DNA of 64,000 bases from Ficedula albicollis. Lineage: Eukaryota > Chordata > Aves > Passeriformes > Muscicapidae. The stretch covers positions 112,881,479 to 112,945,478 of the forward strand of contig NC_021673.1 in the NCBI RefSeq assembly GCF_000247815.1. Reading direction: 5' to 3'. The notes under the pieces are model-generated. The model ran no database searches and was not told where the DNA came from. It was given only the letters and a program-made list of their open reading frames with translations. The translations under genes were made by a program, and so were the position numbers. Position 1 is the stretch's first letter. Every line of letters begins with the position of its first letter. Of the stretch, positions 13,292 through 29,505 are shown one piece after another.

Positions 13292-14340
13292 CACAGAACC
13301 ACAGAATGGGTCGGGTTGGAAGGGATCCAGTCGCTCATCTAGTCCAAGCTTCAGAACCACAGAATGGGTCGGGTTGGAAGGGACCCAGTCGCTCATCTGG
13401 TCCAAGCTCTGCTGCTCAAGTAGGGTCATCCTTGAGCACATGGCACAGGATTGCACCCAGGCAGTTTTCCATCTCTGGGCAATCTGTTCCAGTGCTCAGT
13501 CACTGCATAGTGAAGTTCTTTGTCACATTCAGGTGGAATTTCCTGTGCCTCAGTTTCTGCCCATTACCTCTTGTCCTACTGCTTGGCACCACTGAGAAGA
13601 GCCTGGCCCCATCCTCTTGACATTCTCCCTCTGGGTACTCACAGAAGCTGATGAGGTCTCCTTTCAGTTGTCTCTTCTCAATGCTGAACAGGCCCGGCTC
13701 CCTCAGCCTGTCCCCCCTAAGAGAGGTGCTGCAGCCCCTTAATCATCTTTGTTGCCCTCCACTGGACCATCTCTTGAAGCTCCATGTCTCTCTTGTACCA
13801 AGGAGGCAGAACTGGACACAGCACTCCACCTGTGGCCTCAATAGGGCACAGAGGAGAGGCAGGAGCACCTCCCTCAACCTGCTGGAATGCTCTTCCTAAA
13901 TGCTTCCAGGATGCCATTGATCGCCTTGGCTACCAGGGCACCCTGCTGGCTCATGGACAGCTCCTTGTCCACCAGGACCCTCAGGTCCTTCTCCACAGAG
14001 CTGCTCCCCAGAAGGGCAGCCCCCAGCCTGTGCCCGTGCCTGGAGTTATTCCTCCCCAGGTGCAGGACCCTGCACTTGCCTTTGCTGAATTTCAGACACT
14101 TCTCTGCCCACCTTTCCTGCCTGTCAAGGTCCTTCTGAAGGGCTGCACAGACTCTGGTGTATCAGCCACTTTCCTCAGTTTTGTGTTGTCAGTGAACTTG
14201 CTGAGGAGGCATTTACCCCTTCATCCAAGTCATTGATGAGTAAGTTAAATGATATTGGCCCAGTATTGAGCCCTGGGGCACACCACTAGTGACAGGCCTC
14301 CAAATACACCCTGTGCCAGTGATTACAACTGTCTGGGATC
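13292..14340 (-). mobile_element. CR1 LINE, 3' about 1 kb, minus strand
   Basis: On the + strand the sequence begins with the reverse complement of the CR1 3' end (CACAGAATGGGTCGGGTTGG and AAGGGAYCCAGTCGCTCATC-type blocks). It then runs through the typical CR1 segments around 13435-13470, 13690-13760 and 13940-14060, ending near 14340. The element is therefore on the minus strand and 5' truncated. Its higher GC content contrasts with the surrounding intron. Several overlapping open frames here (up to 150 codons) are incidental to the repeat and match no CR1 protein in the right frame. Confidence 0.93.
13294..13409. repeat. 58-bp tandem duplication of the CR1 3' terminus
   Basis: The block beginning CAGAACCACAGAATGGGTCG at 13294 recurs at 13352 with one or two substitutions (GGGATCCAG versus GGGACCCAG). 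It duplicates only the outer end of the CR1 copy. Confidence 0.92.
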
Positions 14341-15280
14341 TGCTATTGTGTCAGTTCTCAACCTACCTCACTGTCTACTCAATCAAATGTATACATAATA
14401 CTTGGCAAAAAAATGGTTCAATGGGAAATATCATTACATAAGTTGTCTTAGTTTTGCTGTCAGATGTTTTTCACTCAAGAAATCCAGGGCACAGGGAGCC
14501 TTTCATGTAACTGATTATCTTAAAGATTAACTAAAATGTTTCTGCAGAAACAGTACTACTTCTCACAATCTGCTGCTTTGGACCACTGGGAAATGTAGTG
14601 GAAATGAGGCAAGAAATGGACAGATCCAGTGTATTATTTTGTGCACCTTTGCTAGATGCTTTCCCCTGCTGTGTTTTTTCTACAGCACCTTATCTTTACA
14701 TATAATGGAAATTCTAGGCTCTTCATGTGTCAAACTGTCTTAGTAAACAGCTTTGAGACTTCAGTTTAGTCCAGGTGTTGATCCTTTTAGTATCAAAAAA
14801 ATTAGGTTAGGTTTTCAGACAAAGAGCATAATGGCTTCTCATTATGCATGTCAAGAGAAGAGTCTGTGACTAACCTTTCATGTAGGAAAGGGGTGTGTAA
14901 GATACTGGTGTAGGGCCTTCCACAAGAAGTAGAAGTTTATTACCAGCAGTGCTTGTGTTCCTCAGTCAAAAATGCCTGTCACATGCACAGAGAAGGATGC
15001 TCATAATTCTGCAGAGCCAGCAGTCCTGCTGGGCTGGCTGAATGCTGGATGCCATAGTGGTTGGCAGATGATTGCTCAGTCTGTGATGATACATGTCATT
15101 TGGTTTCATAGGTTTCTGACATCAACACTGTTATGCAAAATGTCATATTCCACATAATTTCTATTTTGACTGAAGCATTGTATCTGGTCTCCCTGCCCTT
15201 TCCCCTGCTTGCATTGATTCACTTACATTATTCTCTTTGGCTTTTATATAGGCAGATGTACTTTGCTGACTTTAAGTACT

Positions 15281-15398
15281 TTTCCTCATTGTTTACTGAC
15301 TGAATGGTAGTTTTTGCTGTAGCTTCCACCTTGTGTTGGTTTCCTCATTGTTTACTGACTGAATGGTAGTTTCTGCTGTAGCTTCCACCTTGTTTTGG
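15281..15398. repeat. 59-bp tandem duplication
   Basis: The unit TTTCCTCATTGTTTACTGAC... at 15281-15339 repeats at 15340-15398 with about two mismatches. It abuts a CR1 3' end. Confidence 0.92.
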
Positions 15399-15407
15399 GT
15401 CATGGGG

Positions 15408-15485
15408 AAGTCCTGTGCAGGGGCAAGAGTTGGACTCAGTGATCTTGAGGACCCTTTTCAACTCAGGATGTCCTGTGACTATGAT
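15408..15485 (+). mobile_element. CR1 LINE 3' end fragment
   Basis: A short + strand fragment with AGTTGGACTCAGTGATCTTG, then AGGACCCTTTTCAACTCAGG and a GTCCTGTGACTATGA tail. These match the CR1 3' terminal block, with several substitutions. Confidence 0.75.
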
Positions 15486-18292
15486 GCTCTTGACTTTTTT
15501 CACTTTGGTTTTTAAACTAGCTTTCAGTATGATTGGGCTTTGTTTCTTTTCAGCTATGTTGATTTGACTGAACTAGCAGAATTTGTAAGCATCCCTGAGC
15601 TGTTCCTCGCATGCACTGTCTGCAAAATGAATCTGTCTTGCAGTCTAACTTGCTCACTTTACAATCAGAGTAGTATGTTTCCTCTGACTTAAGCAAATTT
15701 GATCTTCTAAATTCCTTAAATAAATTCAAGTTTCACCTTCTTCTTAGAGAAGGACCATTACTAGATGCAGAATCTCTGAAAACATTTTTATATACTCCAC
15801 AGCTGATGGCAATCAAAGACTTTAGAGTGCTTTTTCCCTGTTAGCTCTACACATTGCATCTTGTGTTTGCTCTTATCTGTACCCAGGCTGTTTATCATGG
15901 CACTGTCAGTTGCAGTTTACTTCCACCCATTTTTGTTCTTTTTCCACTTCCTCATGTTTGTTCATTTTTCCTCTCTCTGACTTTCTTCAAAATACAAAAT
16001 CTTATTCTGCAGTTATTTATCTAGGATCTACTGATGCATGTTGCTAGAAAACCACATTCTTCTGGCTTATTGCCCCAAGATTGCAAGGGCTGTACTCTAT
16101 TATGTCAATATATTATTTCTTTTCTCATTTTTGAGAGTTACATGTCAGGATAGTACTATCAGCTATATCAAAGTTTTAATTTTGTATAGACTGCCTCCAA
16201 ATTTTATTTCTGATTTAATCCTTTTCTTACTGTTTTTTTTTCTCACAGTTCTACTTATCACAGAATATCAGCATTCAAATATCCTTGAGTAGCTTTTTGG
16301 GGTTTTTTAGTGGATGACTGAGTGCCCTTACTCTACCAGTTGAATCCTGTCCTTAGCACTTTCATTGAAATCTGCTTGCTGCTGATTTGTGATATTTTTG
16401 TGCTATTTTGCAAACATTGGGTGTCTTTTTCTCTGAGGGAGAAGACAGATCAGCTGTTTATTTTGCAATCTGAGATTGCCTTAAACATGCTGATCTTGAG
16501 CCTTCTTTAGAAAGCCTTTTTCTTCACTTCAGTTTCTGCTTCAACATAGTAGTATTTCCAATATTGAAAAAACTATTAAGATTCAGTATGTTTTCTGCTG
16601 GCCTTAATCTGCTTTATCTTATTTCCCTTACAGTTCTTTATTTTCATTATGTTACTAGAATGTGTGTATTTGTGTAGTGTCTGTGTGACAGTTTCATTCA
16701 CCTTTATCCTGTCCTTCGTTCTTTTGCTGATTTTCAATCCATGAAGATAACCATCAAGCAATATCTTTTCATGATGTAACCCAGCTAGAGAAAATAGACC
16801 ATTCATTCAGTTTTCAGTAGTGGAGTGGATTTGTTTTCCCTTCTCATCTTTCTGAGATAACTTTGGCTCCTTAACAGAAGGAATTTTAGAGGAAGTAACT
16901 CACCCAAACCTTGGTAAACTAAACTTTGCTAAACTTATAACCTAAACTTAGACCGTATGGAGAACTCTTAGTCAGAAAGACACATCTTCTGGAATGCATT
17001 CAGTGTAGGAATTGTGAATTTGCTGCTCTGAATTTTTCTCTGGAGGATCCTTCCTCAGCGTATTGATGGCATAGGGAGACTTTGTTCATGATTAGTGTCT
17101 AGTAGTAGGCAATACTGTTAATTAAGTGTGCCGTGTGGATGCCAGTTCCAGGCTGGGTTGGTTTGGGGGTTTTATTTTGTGTTTACTGCTCTCACTGTAA
17201 TACATCTGTTCAGTATTTTTAAAGTGCACAACCACAGATTTTGGTTTTTTACGTGTTCTGTACTTTCATCTGAATAGGCCTTTGTATCTTTGTGTCCTCT
17301 GGGTACACACTGACAAGCAATTTTGCTTCCATAGCTTCTGAATATCTTTTATGCTTGCTTGTTTCCATTTTATTCTTTATTTTCTGATTAAAATGGAAAC
17401 AGAGATCTGTTTAGTAGATTATAAGATCCTTAAGACCATGAAATTTCTTTTAAGGCCTCCCACCAAGCTTTTGTGTATTTTCTACTATTATGGAATTGCT
17501 GAGGCATAAAGTCTGCTTGGAAAATCTTAGTAAAGGTGCTGAACATCTGTATTCCCACTGGCCTTAGAAGGAAAGGAGGATGTCAGAGCACATACACTTT
17601 TTAAAACAAACTTTTTTTTTTCAATCTCTTGGCCTTAGTTTTGTTTTGGATTTTTTTGTGGATTTTAAAATTCTGATGAAGTAATAAAACTTTATTTAAA
17701 CTAGTATTTTCAGGATGAAAGCTAAGAAAATCCTCAGAAACATGCATAGTATACATGGTTCCTTTGCACTTCATCCCTGAGAATGAATGGTTAGATTGCA
17801 AATATGTGGTTTAGCTCCTTAAGAGTGTTAAACTTCTGTCATATTGCTGGCTGTGTTGCCCCTAAAAGCAGGTGAAGGAGGGAAAAGGGGATTTCCTTTG
17901 CAACTGTTCCCGCTAGAAGAAGATGCTGTTGTGCATTTTTTCTCAGTGGATGCTGTACCAGTCTCGCAATATTGTGCTGGTATTTAAAAAAAAACGAACA
18001 AGCAAACAAGCAAAGACAAAACAAAAAAAAACCAGGATTGTAAACAGAGAGAGTACTTCTATTAAAAATATTAATGATTTTTAACATTTGTAAGAAAATA
18101 TCTGTAGTTAGGTTTCCAAAATACAAAATACATAAAACTGTATATAAATTAGTTAGCCACCACTTAAGCAAGCTATTTTCAACTAGAAAATATGTGTTTT
18201 TTGGAAATAAAAAATGTGGATGAGAAAGGTTAGCCTATTCCCTTATCCTTAATGTGATGGAAATACCTATTTTAACTTCTGTTTTTCTTTAG

Positions 18293-20231
18293 GTTGGGAA
18301 TGTCAAGAGGAGAATCAACGAAGCTCACTGCAGTGCAGAGCAATGATGAAGATGAAAGCAATTCTTTGTGTGGATCTTCTGGCACACCTGGTCCTTCTAA
18401 GCAAGCCACCTTTGAGGATAAAAAGGAGAAAGATGCTAAAGCTGCACCTCCAGAGAGAGATTATAGTCCGTCTAACTGTAGTATGGAACAGGTTCCTGTC
18501 AAGGATCTAACAGCAGATTCTGAGGATATACTGATACCTGAAGAATCAGTCATTCAGGAGGAAATTGCTGAAGAGGTCGAGACAAGTATTTGTGAATGCC
18601 AAGAGGAGAACCATAAGCCAGAACACGAGTTTTCTGAGGAGTCTGTAAGTCCAGCTGGCACAAATGAGGAAACAGAGGCAGTGCAGCTTGCAGACAGCAC
18701 TGAGTCCTGTGTCATGATGAATGATGTAACTGATACTGTATCTCGCATTGAAATTAAAGCAGAGTTGAAGTCAGAATGCCCTCAGGAGGAGATGTCAGTT
18801 GTGATAGATCAGCTGGAGGATTGCATATCACCAGCACAATCAGCTTCATCCACAAACTCTGTCAGCGGTACAGCTGAGAAGGATTCTGATTCTGCAAAAG
18901 AGCTAATTGTGCCAGAAATGCAAAGTGCTGCTCTGGAAGGCTCCCTGTTCACTGGTGGAGGCATTGCAGTGGATATGGAGCTTCACAGCGACCCTGAGGA
19001 GCAGCTGTCTGAGAATGCCTGTATTTCTGAAACTTCCTTTTCCTCTGGGAGTCCAGAAGTTTGTATTGCCTCTCCTGGAGGAGACACTCAGTCGACTTCA
19101 GAGGAACCCTGTACTCCAGCATCTCTTGAAACAGCTTGCTCATCTGAAGTGTCCAGTTCCGAAAACACTGAAGGTGATATTCAGCAAAAGGCCAGTGATG
19201 AAAACTTGCACACACCCTTAATGTCGGAAATCTCTCCAATGTCCACCTCACCTGTAACCTCAGAAGCATCTTTGATGTCAAATTTGCCTTTAACATCAGA
19301 GGCATCACCAGCTTCTAATTTACCTTTAACATCAGAAACATCTCCAATGTCTGATTTGCCTTTAACATCAGAAACATCTTCAGTATCTTCTGTTCTTCTA
19401 ACTTCTGAAACATTTGTGACAAATAGTTTGCCTCTTCCATCAGAGATATCTCCAGTTTCTAATTCCCCAAGCAGTGAAAGACTTACTCTGCAACAAAGGA
19501 AATCACCGTGTTCGTTGGAAGACTCCCTTCCCACTCCGAAAGAGGAAGTCTCTGTCATTCCTAAGATGGTTCAAGAAGAGAATCTTGTTCAGCCAAAACA
19601 ACTTCAGAGTGCCCCTGAAAATATGAAAGTTGGTCCACTAACAATTATGCCTGATACTTCAGTATTGGAAGAGTCCCAAAGCAAAAACCTCAGTCATCAG
19701 CCATGTAAGTCACATCCTGAAATTGAGAAATCCTACATTGCAGCCATCCCAGAACACACTCCTCCAGAGGTGATCAAAAGTAAAAATCACAGTGTTCAGC
19801 AAAGAGGTGACAAGAAAGGTACACTCTTGCCCTCAGAGGTATCTGTCTTATCAGAAGGATCACTTGGCAAAAATATCGAATTGCTTCCATCAAAGCCACA
19901 TGATAAACTATATACCTCATCTCTAGAGAAAGCTACGTTCTCTGAAGTGTGCAGAAGTAAATCTCACAAGCTAACAGGCAGCACCCAAAGTCGCCTAGAG
20001 AGTTCACATTCTTCCAAGTCTTTAGAACCCACAAAATCACCAGAAGCAAGAAATGACAGTAGAGACCCAGAGATCCCAAAGAGGAAAACAGCAGAACAGC
20101 ACGGTTTTGGAATCTGTAAAGAGAAGAGGGCTAGAATAGATGATGATCTGCCTAGTCGTAATGCTTCATCAACAAGTCCATCTGATAAAGAACAGCCACC
20201 CAGAGAGGAACCCCGAGTTCCACCCCTTAAG
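18293..20231 (+). CDS. ASXL3: ASXL3 large penultimate coding exon (disordered Ser/Pro/Glu-rich region); exon 11 by human order
   Basis: The acceptor AG is at 18291-18292 and the donor GTAATG begins at 20232. The exon is 1,939 nt: its first base completes a lysine codon, then 646 codons follow without a stop. It starts [12 protein letters not shown], continuing the DEUBAD exon. The rest is low-complexity Ser/Glu/Pro/Thr-rich sequence typical of the ASXL3 middle region. Two overlapping SUMO-type psi-K-x-E motifs lie at 18753-18776 (IKAE, LKSE). A seven-copy 12-residue repeat lies at 19224-19472. A bipartite basic cluster at about 20079-20142 (KRK then KEKRAR, followed by acidic residues) looks like a nuclear localisation signal. 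The exon ends RVPPLK, a conserved ASXL junction. In human ASXL3 this exon and the next are where truncating variants causing Bainbridge-Ropers syndrome cluster. If the donor is not used, the frame continues to a stop at 20348. Confidence 0.93.
19224..19472 (+). repeat. ASXL3: Seven-copy 12-residue tandem repeat within ASXL3 exon 11
   Basis: Reading in the ASXL3 frame, units of 36 nt begin with SE at 19224, 19260, 19296, 19332, 19368, 19404 and 19440. Examples are [12 protein letters not shown] and [12 protein letters not shown]; the approximate consensus is SE-[AT]-SPxSNLPLT. The last unit is one residue short. Inner units are most alike, as expected from unequal crossing-over or slippage within coding DNA. 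Confidence 0.9.
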
Positions 20232-22599
20232 GTAATGAATAAACAGGGTGGCTTGGAAACAAAAGGCTTATTATGTCCCTCTATGAACTGCATGCAGGCA
20301 CAGTGCATGGTGTATTTTTTGGGGATGTATAAGGGCTGTCAATACTGATGGTTTTACTTTGCTATTACATTTCCACCATGCCAAATTACTTCTGATACAG
20401 ATATATCTACAGTAGTTCGGTAGGGGTCTTTGCTTAAAAAATTGAATTTGTGTGTGGGAGCACTCTCCAGCATCTATGGCTTAATCTAATTCAAGATCTT
20501 CCCCATCAGTCACATGCAGCACTTGTTTTTTTAACTGGCTGTCTGTATTTTGTGCTTGTTCTTCTGTGGATGTCTTCTCGAGCAAGCATAACTAATAAAT
20601 GTTGTCATAACCAGTACTTAGAAAAACAACCAGCACCTTAATCCAGCCGGAGAACCAAGAGTCAGAATAGTTGAAAATCCTTTTGCAAGCCCAAGGCTTG
20701 GGGTAGGCTGAAATATAAGATTTCCTTGTAGAATTAACTGGAAACAGAAACCTATTGGGGGAAGTATCTTATTTGTATATATATAGATACCTTTGTTAAT
20801 GGCAAAGCAAAACGTAAAAAAATCCACCACCTAAGCAAACACTTTTATGTGTATTATTCTGCTATGTAAGAAAGGATATTTCAGTTGAAAGGAATTTTTT
20901 TTCCTAACAGAGAGTTCTTTGGATTCAGTTATATATAGGCTCAGTGTTTTGACCCTTTTAATTTCGTACTTGATGACATCAGCCAAGTTTAAGATCCAAT
21001 TTACTGCATTTAAGCCCTTGACTTTGCAATACTAGTTCCTGATTATTCAGAAATGCCCTTTTCTGATTTTATTTTTAACTGGTGCAGTCACTGAACATTT
21101 TTAATATGGCCGGGAGGGCAAATAGACTAACTGCTTTAATCACTAGTGCAGAAGCATATTTCAGCTAATTTATTTTTAAGAGCAGTGATGCAATTAGAAG
21201 TCAGCTCCATTATGAGCTTAGTGATATTCTTTCATATTTTGAAGGTGTCTGTCTAGCCTAATAAATTCTAATAACTCTCTAAGCATAAAGGCATATAGAT
21301 CACCAGGGAATAAAAAAAGGTCATTACTATAATAATAATAAAGAAAATAACCAAACAGTTAGAGCTCTAGGAGTTCTGGTAGAGCAGAGTGGAAACTGGA
21401 AAGAGTTGCTTCTGAAACCAAAAGCAGAATGTTATGAAGAATTGGGGGCAATCAATTCTAGTGTGCTTTTTGTGCAACAAATATTTGGCTCTTGTATCAT
21501 CTCACTAACAAAACCCTATCCTTTGTAATTAACGGAGGAAAAAAGAACCCCATTTCTTCTAAGTCATTCTGCTATATGGCTGTCACATTCCATCATATCT
21601 TATGACTACTTTTTCTACAAATACTACCTGGTTTTCCTCTCAGTTCCTTTCAGAAGATGAGTCATAGCATTGACCATTAGGTCCTATTGCTAGGGACAGC
21701 CAGTAGACATACATCCATTTTAAGAAATAGAATTTTTTTTTACCAACCTTGGGGTATGCTGAGAGAGTGTGTGAGTTACAAAGTAGTTCCAAGATTCTTA
21801 ACCCTGAAAAAATACATGCCTAATTGGAAACATCCTAATAATTCCAGTGATTTTACAGGTTATTATTTTGCTTAAAGTGGTAGGTATTTAAATTTTTAAT
21901 ATTTGTGGGTTTATTATTTATAGTCTTGAGGATTTAATTTTTGAAGAGCAGTAATGTACAAGTTCTCTAGGGATGTACTAAAGCGAGTCTCTTAAAAATG
22001 CAAGTGAGTAAAGGAAAGGTGTATCCTGTAGTGACTCACTTCTTTATACCTCTTAAATCATTCATCGTGGAAGTTGGAAAACAGGCTCAGTGTAGATATC
22101 ACTACATCCTATCTAATGGAAAGATTTGTTGTTGGGTTTATAAGCAAAACACAGGCTGTTCCTGATGTCTTAATCACTGGTGGCCGAGGAGAAAGACACT
22201 ACATCATCATTTCTTTTTCATGTTTGCTGGAAGGGGTTTCTTGCAGGTTCTTGTCCAGTGTCACTACACGAGGCTTGCTGATCATCTCAGGTAGATGCAC
22301 GGAATATAAAACAGGTCTGACAAATTGTATCTGATAAGCATCATGTTGTTGTCCAGTTCAATCTTCCTTCCTGTCAGAAGGATCAGTGTGAGTAGGCTAA
22401 TACAGGTGTCAGTTATTCACTCGAGGATGATAAAATATTGAAGCATAAATATCATTAAGTTTTAGCAGTTTTCTGTCCACCTGCATTGAACAGTTATTCC
22501 TTTCATTACCTTTCTCTGACCCTTAGAGACAGCTGGTTATTTTAGTGAGTTGATGATCTCATTAAAATTCACTGGTTTTTTTTCTTTTTTTTCCTTTAG
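20232..22599 (+). other. ASXL3: ASXL3 last intron, 2.4 kb
   Basis: Donor GTAATG at 20232 and a long pyrimidine tract with acceptor CTTTAG ending at 22599. The sequence is AT-rich and unique, with no repeat family or further exon that I can support. Confidence 0.88.
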
Positions 22600-27024
<4,425 letters not shown>

Positions 27025-27270
27025 GAGCTGAGTCAAAGATGCAGTATCCCTTATCAGCGTGGGAGAGCAGGACAAAGGAACAGAGAAATTTGAACAGTTT
27101 AGGCCACTAATGGTTTGCAATTAGTGGATTGATTTTTTGCTTTTTTTAACTATTTTTTTTTCTTCTACATGGTGCTTTCAGAACTTAGTTATTCTGCCTG
27201 AGTGCCATTTTCTGGGAAGAAGAGGAAACCTGTAGAAGTAGTTTAAAAAAAAAGATAGCCTTGTTATTGA

Positions 27271-28605
27271 AGCATCTATGAGTTCTCTTGCTGTGCTGAA
27301 AAAAAAAAAAAAAAAGAAAAATGCATTAATGCATGTCATTCGTAGCTTCTATTTATTTGCACAAAGTGCAGCACATTTTTTCTCCACTGTTTGATAGTTG
27401 ATATGAGCTGCAGGTTAAAGATCAGTGGAAGAATAGCACTGTAAGAAGTGGAGTAACTATGCAGAATGAATAACACACTGAACAGCAACTGGTGTGAGTG
27501 GGGTAGTGGCAAGATGCAGGGTGCCGACCATCGTAGATTCTAATCAGTTTGCAGTCTTCCTGCTGACAAGATTGTTTTCTTTAATTGACTTTCACTATCT
27601 ATGGCTAAAATATAGTCACTTCACCTAACAAAAGAAATTAAAAAGAGGAATTTAGATTGTTAGAGAAGTTTCCATATGTGCCTGCCAGGGACGGTGGAAC
27701 TCAAATCTTACTCATCATCTCTTCTTTGTTGATTCCTTGAGAAAGATTTGTATATGTGATGAGTTAGCAGGACCAACACTGGAAACACATTGGCTTCAGT
27801 AGAGTCTGGAGAAAGTAACTTCTCTGCTGGAGATTAGAAACCTCTTTTCTCTTCCTGTTTGTCATTGAAATGGTCTTTATTTGTATTTGTCTCTCTAATC
27901 TGTCCACTAGGTTTGTCAGTCCCAAATATATATAAAAAGCATCTATGAGTTCTCTTGCTGTCTGAAAAAAAAAAAAAAAAAAGAAAAATGCATTAATGCA
28001 TGTCATTCGTAGCTTCTATTTATTTGCACAAAGTGCAGCACATTTTTTCTCCACTGTTTGATAGTTGATATGAGCTGCAGGTTAAAGATCAGTGGAAGAA
28101 TAGCACTGTAAGAAGTGGAGTAACTATGCAGAATGAATAACACACTGAACAGCAACTGGTGTGAGTGGGGTAGTGGCAAGATGCAGGGTGCCGACCATCG
28201 TAGATTCTAATCAGTTTGCAGTCTTCCTGCTGACAAGATTGTTTTCTTTAATTGACTTTCACTATCTATGGCTAAAATATAGTCACTTCACCTAACAAAA
28301 GAAATTAAAAAGAGGAATTTAGATTGTTAGAGAAGTTTCCATATGTGCCTGCCAGGGACGGTGGAACTCAAATCTTACTCATCATCTCTTCTTTGTTGAT
28401 TCCTTGAGAAAGATTTGTATATGTGATGAGTTAGCAGGACCAACACTGGAAACACATTGGCTTCAGTAGAGTCTGGAGAAAGTAACTTCTCTGCTGGAGA
28501 TTAGAAACCTCTTTTCTCTTCCTGTTTGTCATTGAAATGGTCTTTATTTGTATTTGTCTCTCTAATCTGTCCACTAGGTTTGTCAGTCCCAAATATATAT
28601 AAAAA
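27271..28605 (+). repeat. ASXL3: 667-bp near-perfect tandem duplication in the ASXL3 3' UTR
   Basis: 27271-27937 and 27938-28605 are head-to-tail copies. Both begin AGCATCTATGAGTTCTCTTG and end in AAATATATATAAAAA. They differ essentially only where the first has GCTGTGCTGAAA and the second GCTGTCTGAAA before a long A-run, and in A-run length. Short AAAA homology is present at the junction. Confidence 0.97.
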
Positions 28606-29208
28606 TAAGGTCAGACATAGGTCATTGGTTCTTGAGGTTGTAGCCTTTCTGTGGCCTAAAAATGATGCATTCTTCTGATGAATGAATAAGGCAAGATTTT
28701 AATTGCATATTGTTTGAATGTTTGCTTATAATTTCTTTTTCCTCTTGTGTTAGTTACTCTATTTAAATAACAGCTGAGAGTTTTGCCATTTAAAGTAATT
28801 CTTTGAATCTTACAATACTCACTTTTTTTTTTTTCTCAAAGGAAGTCAGGCCCCTTTTAGAAATTTGGAAGCAAAATGTATTTTTAAAAGGGATACTGCA
28901 TCTTTAAAGTAACCTTCAGTAGTTATCCAGTACTGTATTTACCTTCAGGACTATAACTGCATTCCAGATGTGCTAGCCACTATAAAAGCAAAAAAGAAAA
29001 ACAGTGATTTTGGAGTCCTATTCACCTAAAAGGAAAATATTGTAAAGGGATAAAGCACATGCAGTTGCTGGGGAGATGAAAACACCTTGGGTTTTTTTTT
29101 ACTCCCACTTCAAGAACGCAGCATGTGGAGTTCAAGTCATCCATCTGCCAATATGTGGTTGGGTCTGCCCAAATGTCAGCATCAAGAGAAACTTTTTTTT
29201 TACCATCA

Positions 29209-29505
29209 CAGTAGAACCTCACTAATCCAACGACCATTACAGCCTGCCCAGGAAAACTGGTGTTCCTTGCACAGTTTTAAGAGAGCAGTGTAGTAAGAAC
29301 ATGTGAGATGTAAGACTGCTTGGTTTTATCCCGCAGTGAACTGTTGCATTCTGAAGTACTAATGTGAATGATAGAGCTACAATTAAGAAATGAAAAGTAT
29401 GCTATATTTTAGAGCATACTTCTTTTATCTGATCTTTCTTTGTGTATTTTTCATCAGCTGTAACCGGTCTCCCTGACTCGGGGGCGTATTAGTGAGGTTC
29501 TGCTG
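29209..29505. mobile_element. Possible non-autonomous DNA transposon (MITE-like) with 18-bp inverted termini
   Basis: The left end reads CAGTAGAACCTCACTAAT at 29209-29226. The right end at 29488-29505 is its reverse complement with one mismatch (CAGCAGAACCTCACTAAT). The 297-bp body has no coding capacity. Termini beginning CAG followed by an AACCTC-like block recall Tigger/pogo-type elements, which insert at TA. A TA duplication is not preserved at the edges, so the family assignment is tentative. Confidence 0.5.

Noticed and set aside
13275..14236. Overlapping frames of 80-150 codons in GC-rich sequence
   Set aside because: They lie in a minus-strand CR1 3' region and are not in a CR1 protein frame.
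18294..18302. Translation start for a separate gene at the beginning of the 684-codon frame
   Set aside because: The frame joins in phase to the DEUBAD exons through consensus splice sites, so LGM is internal protein sequence.
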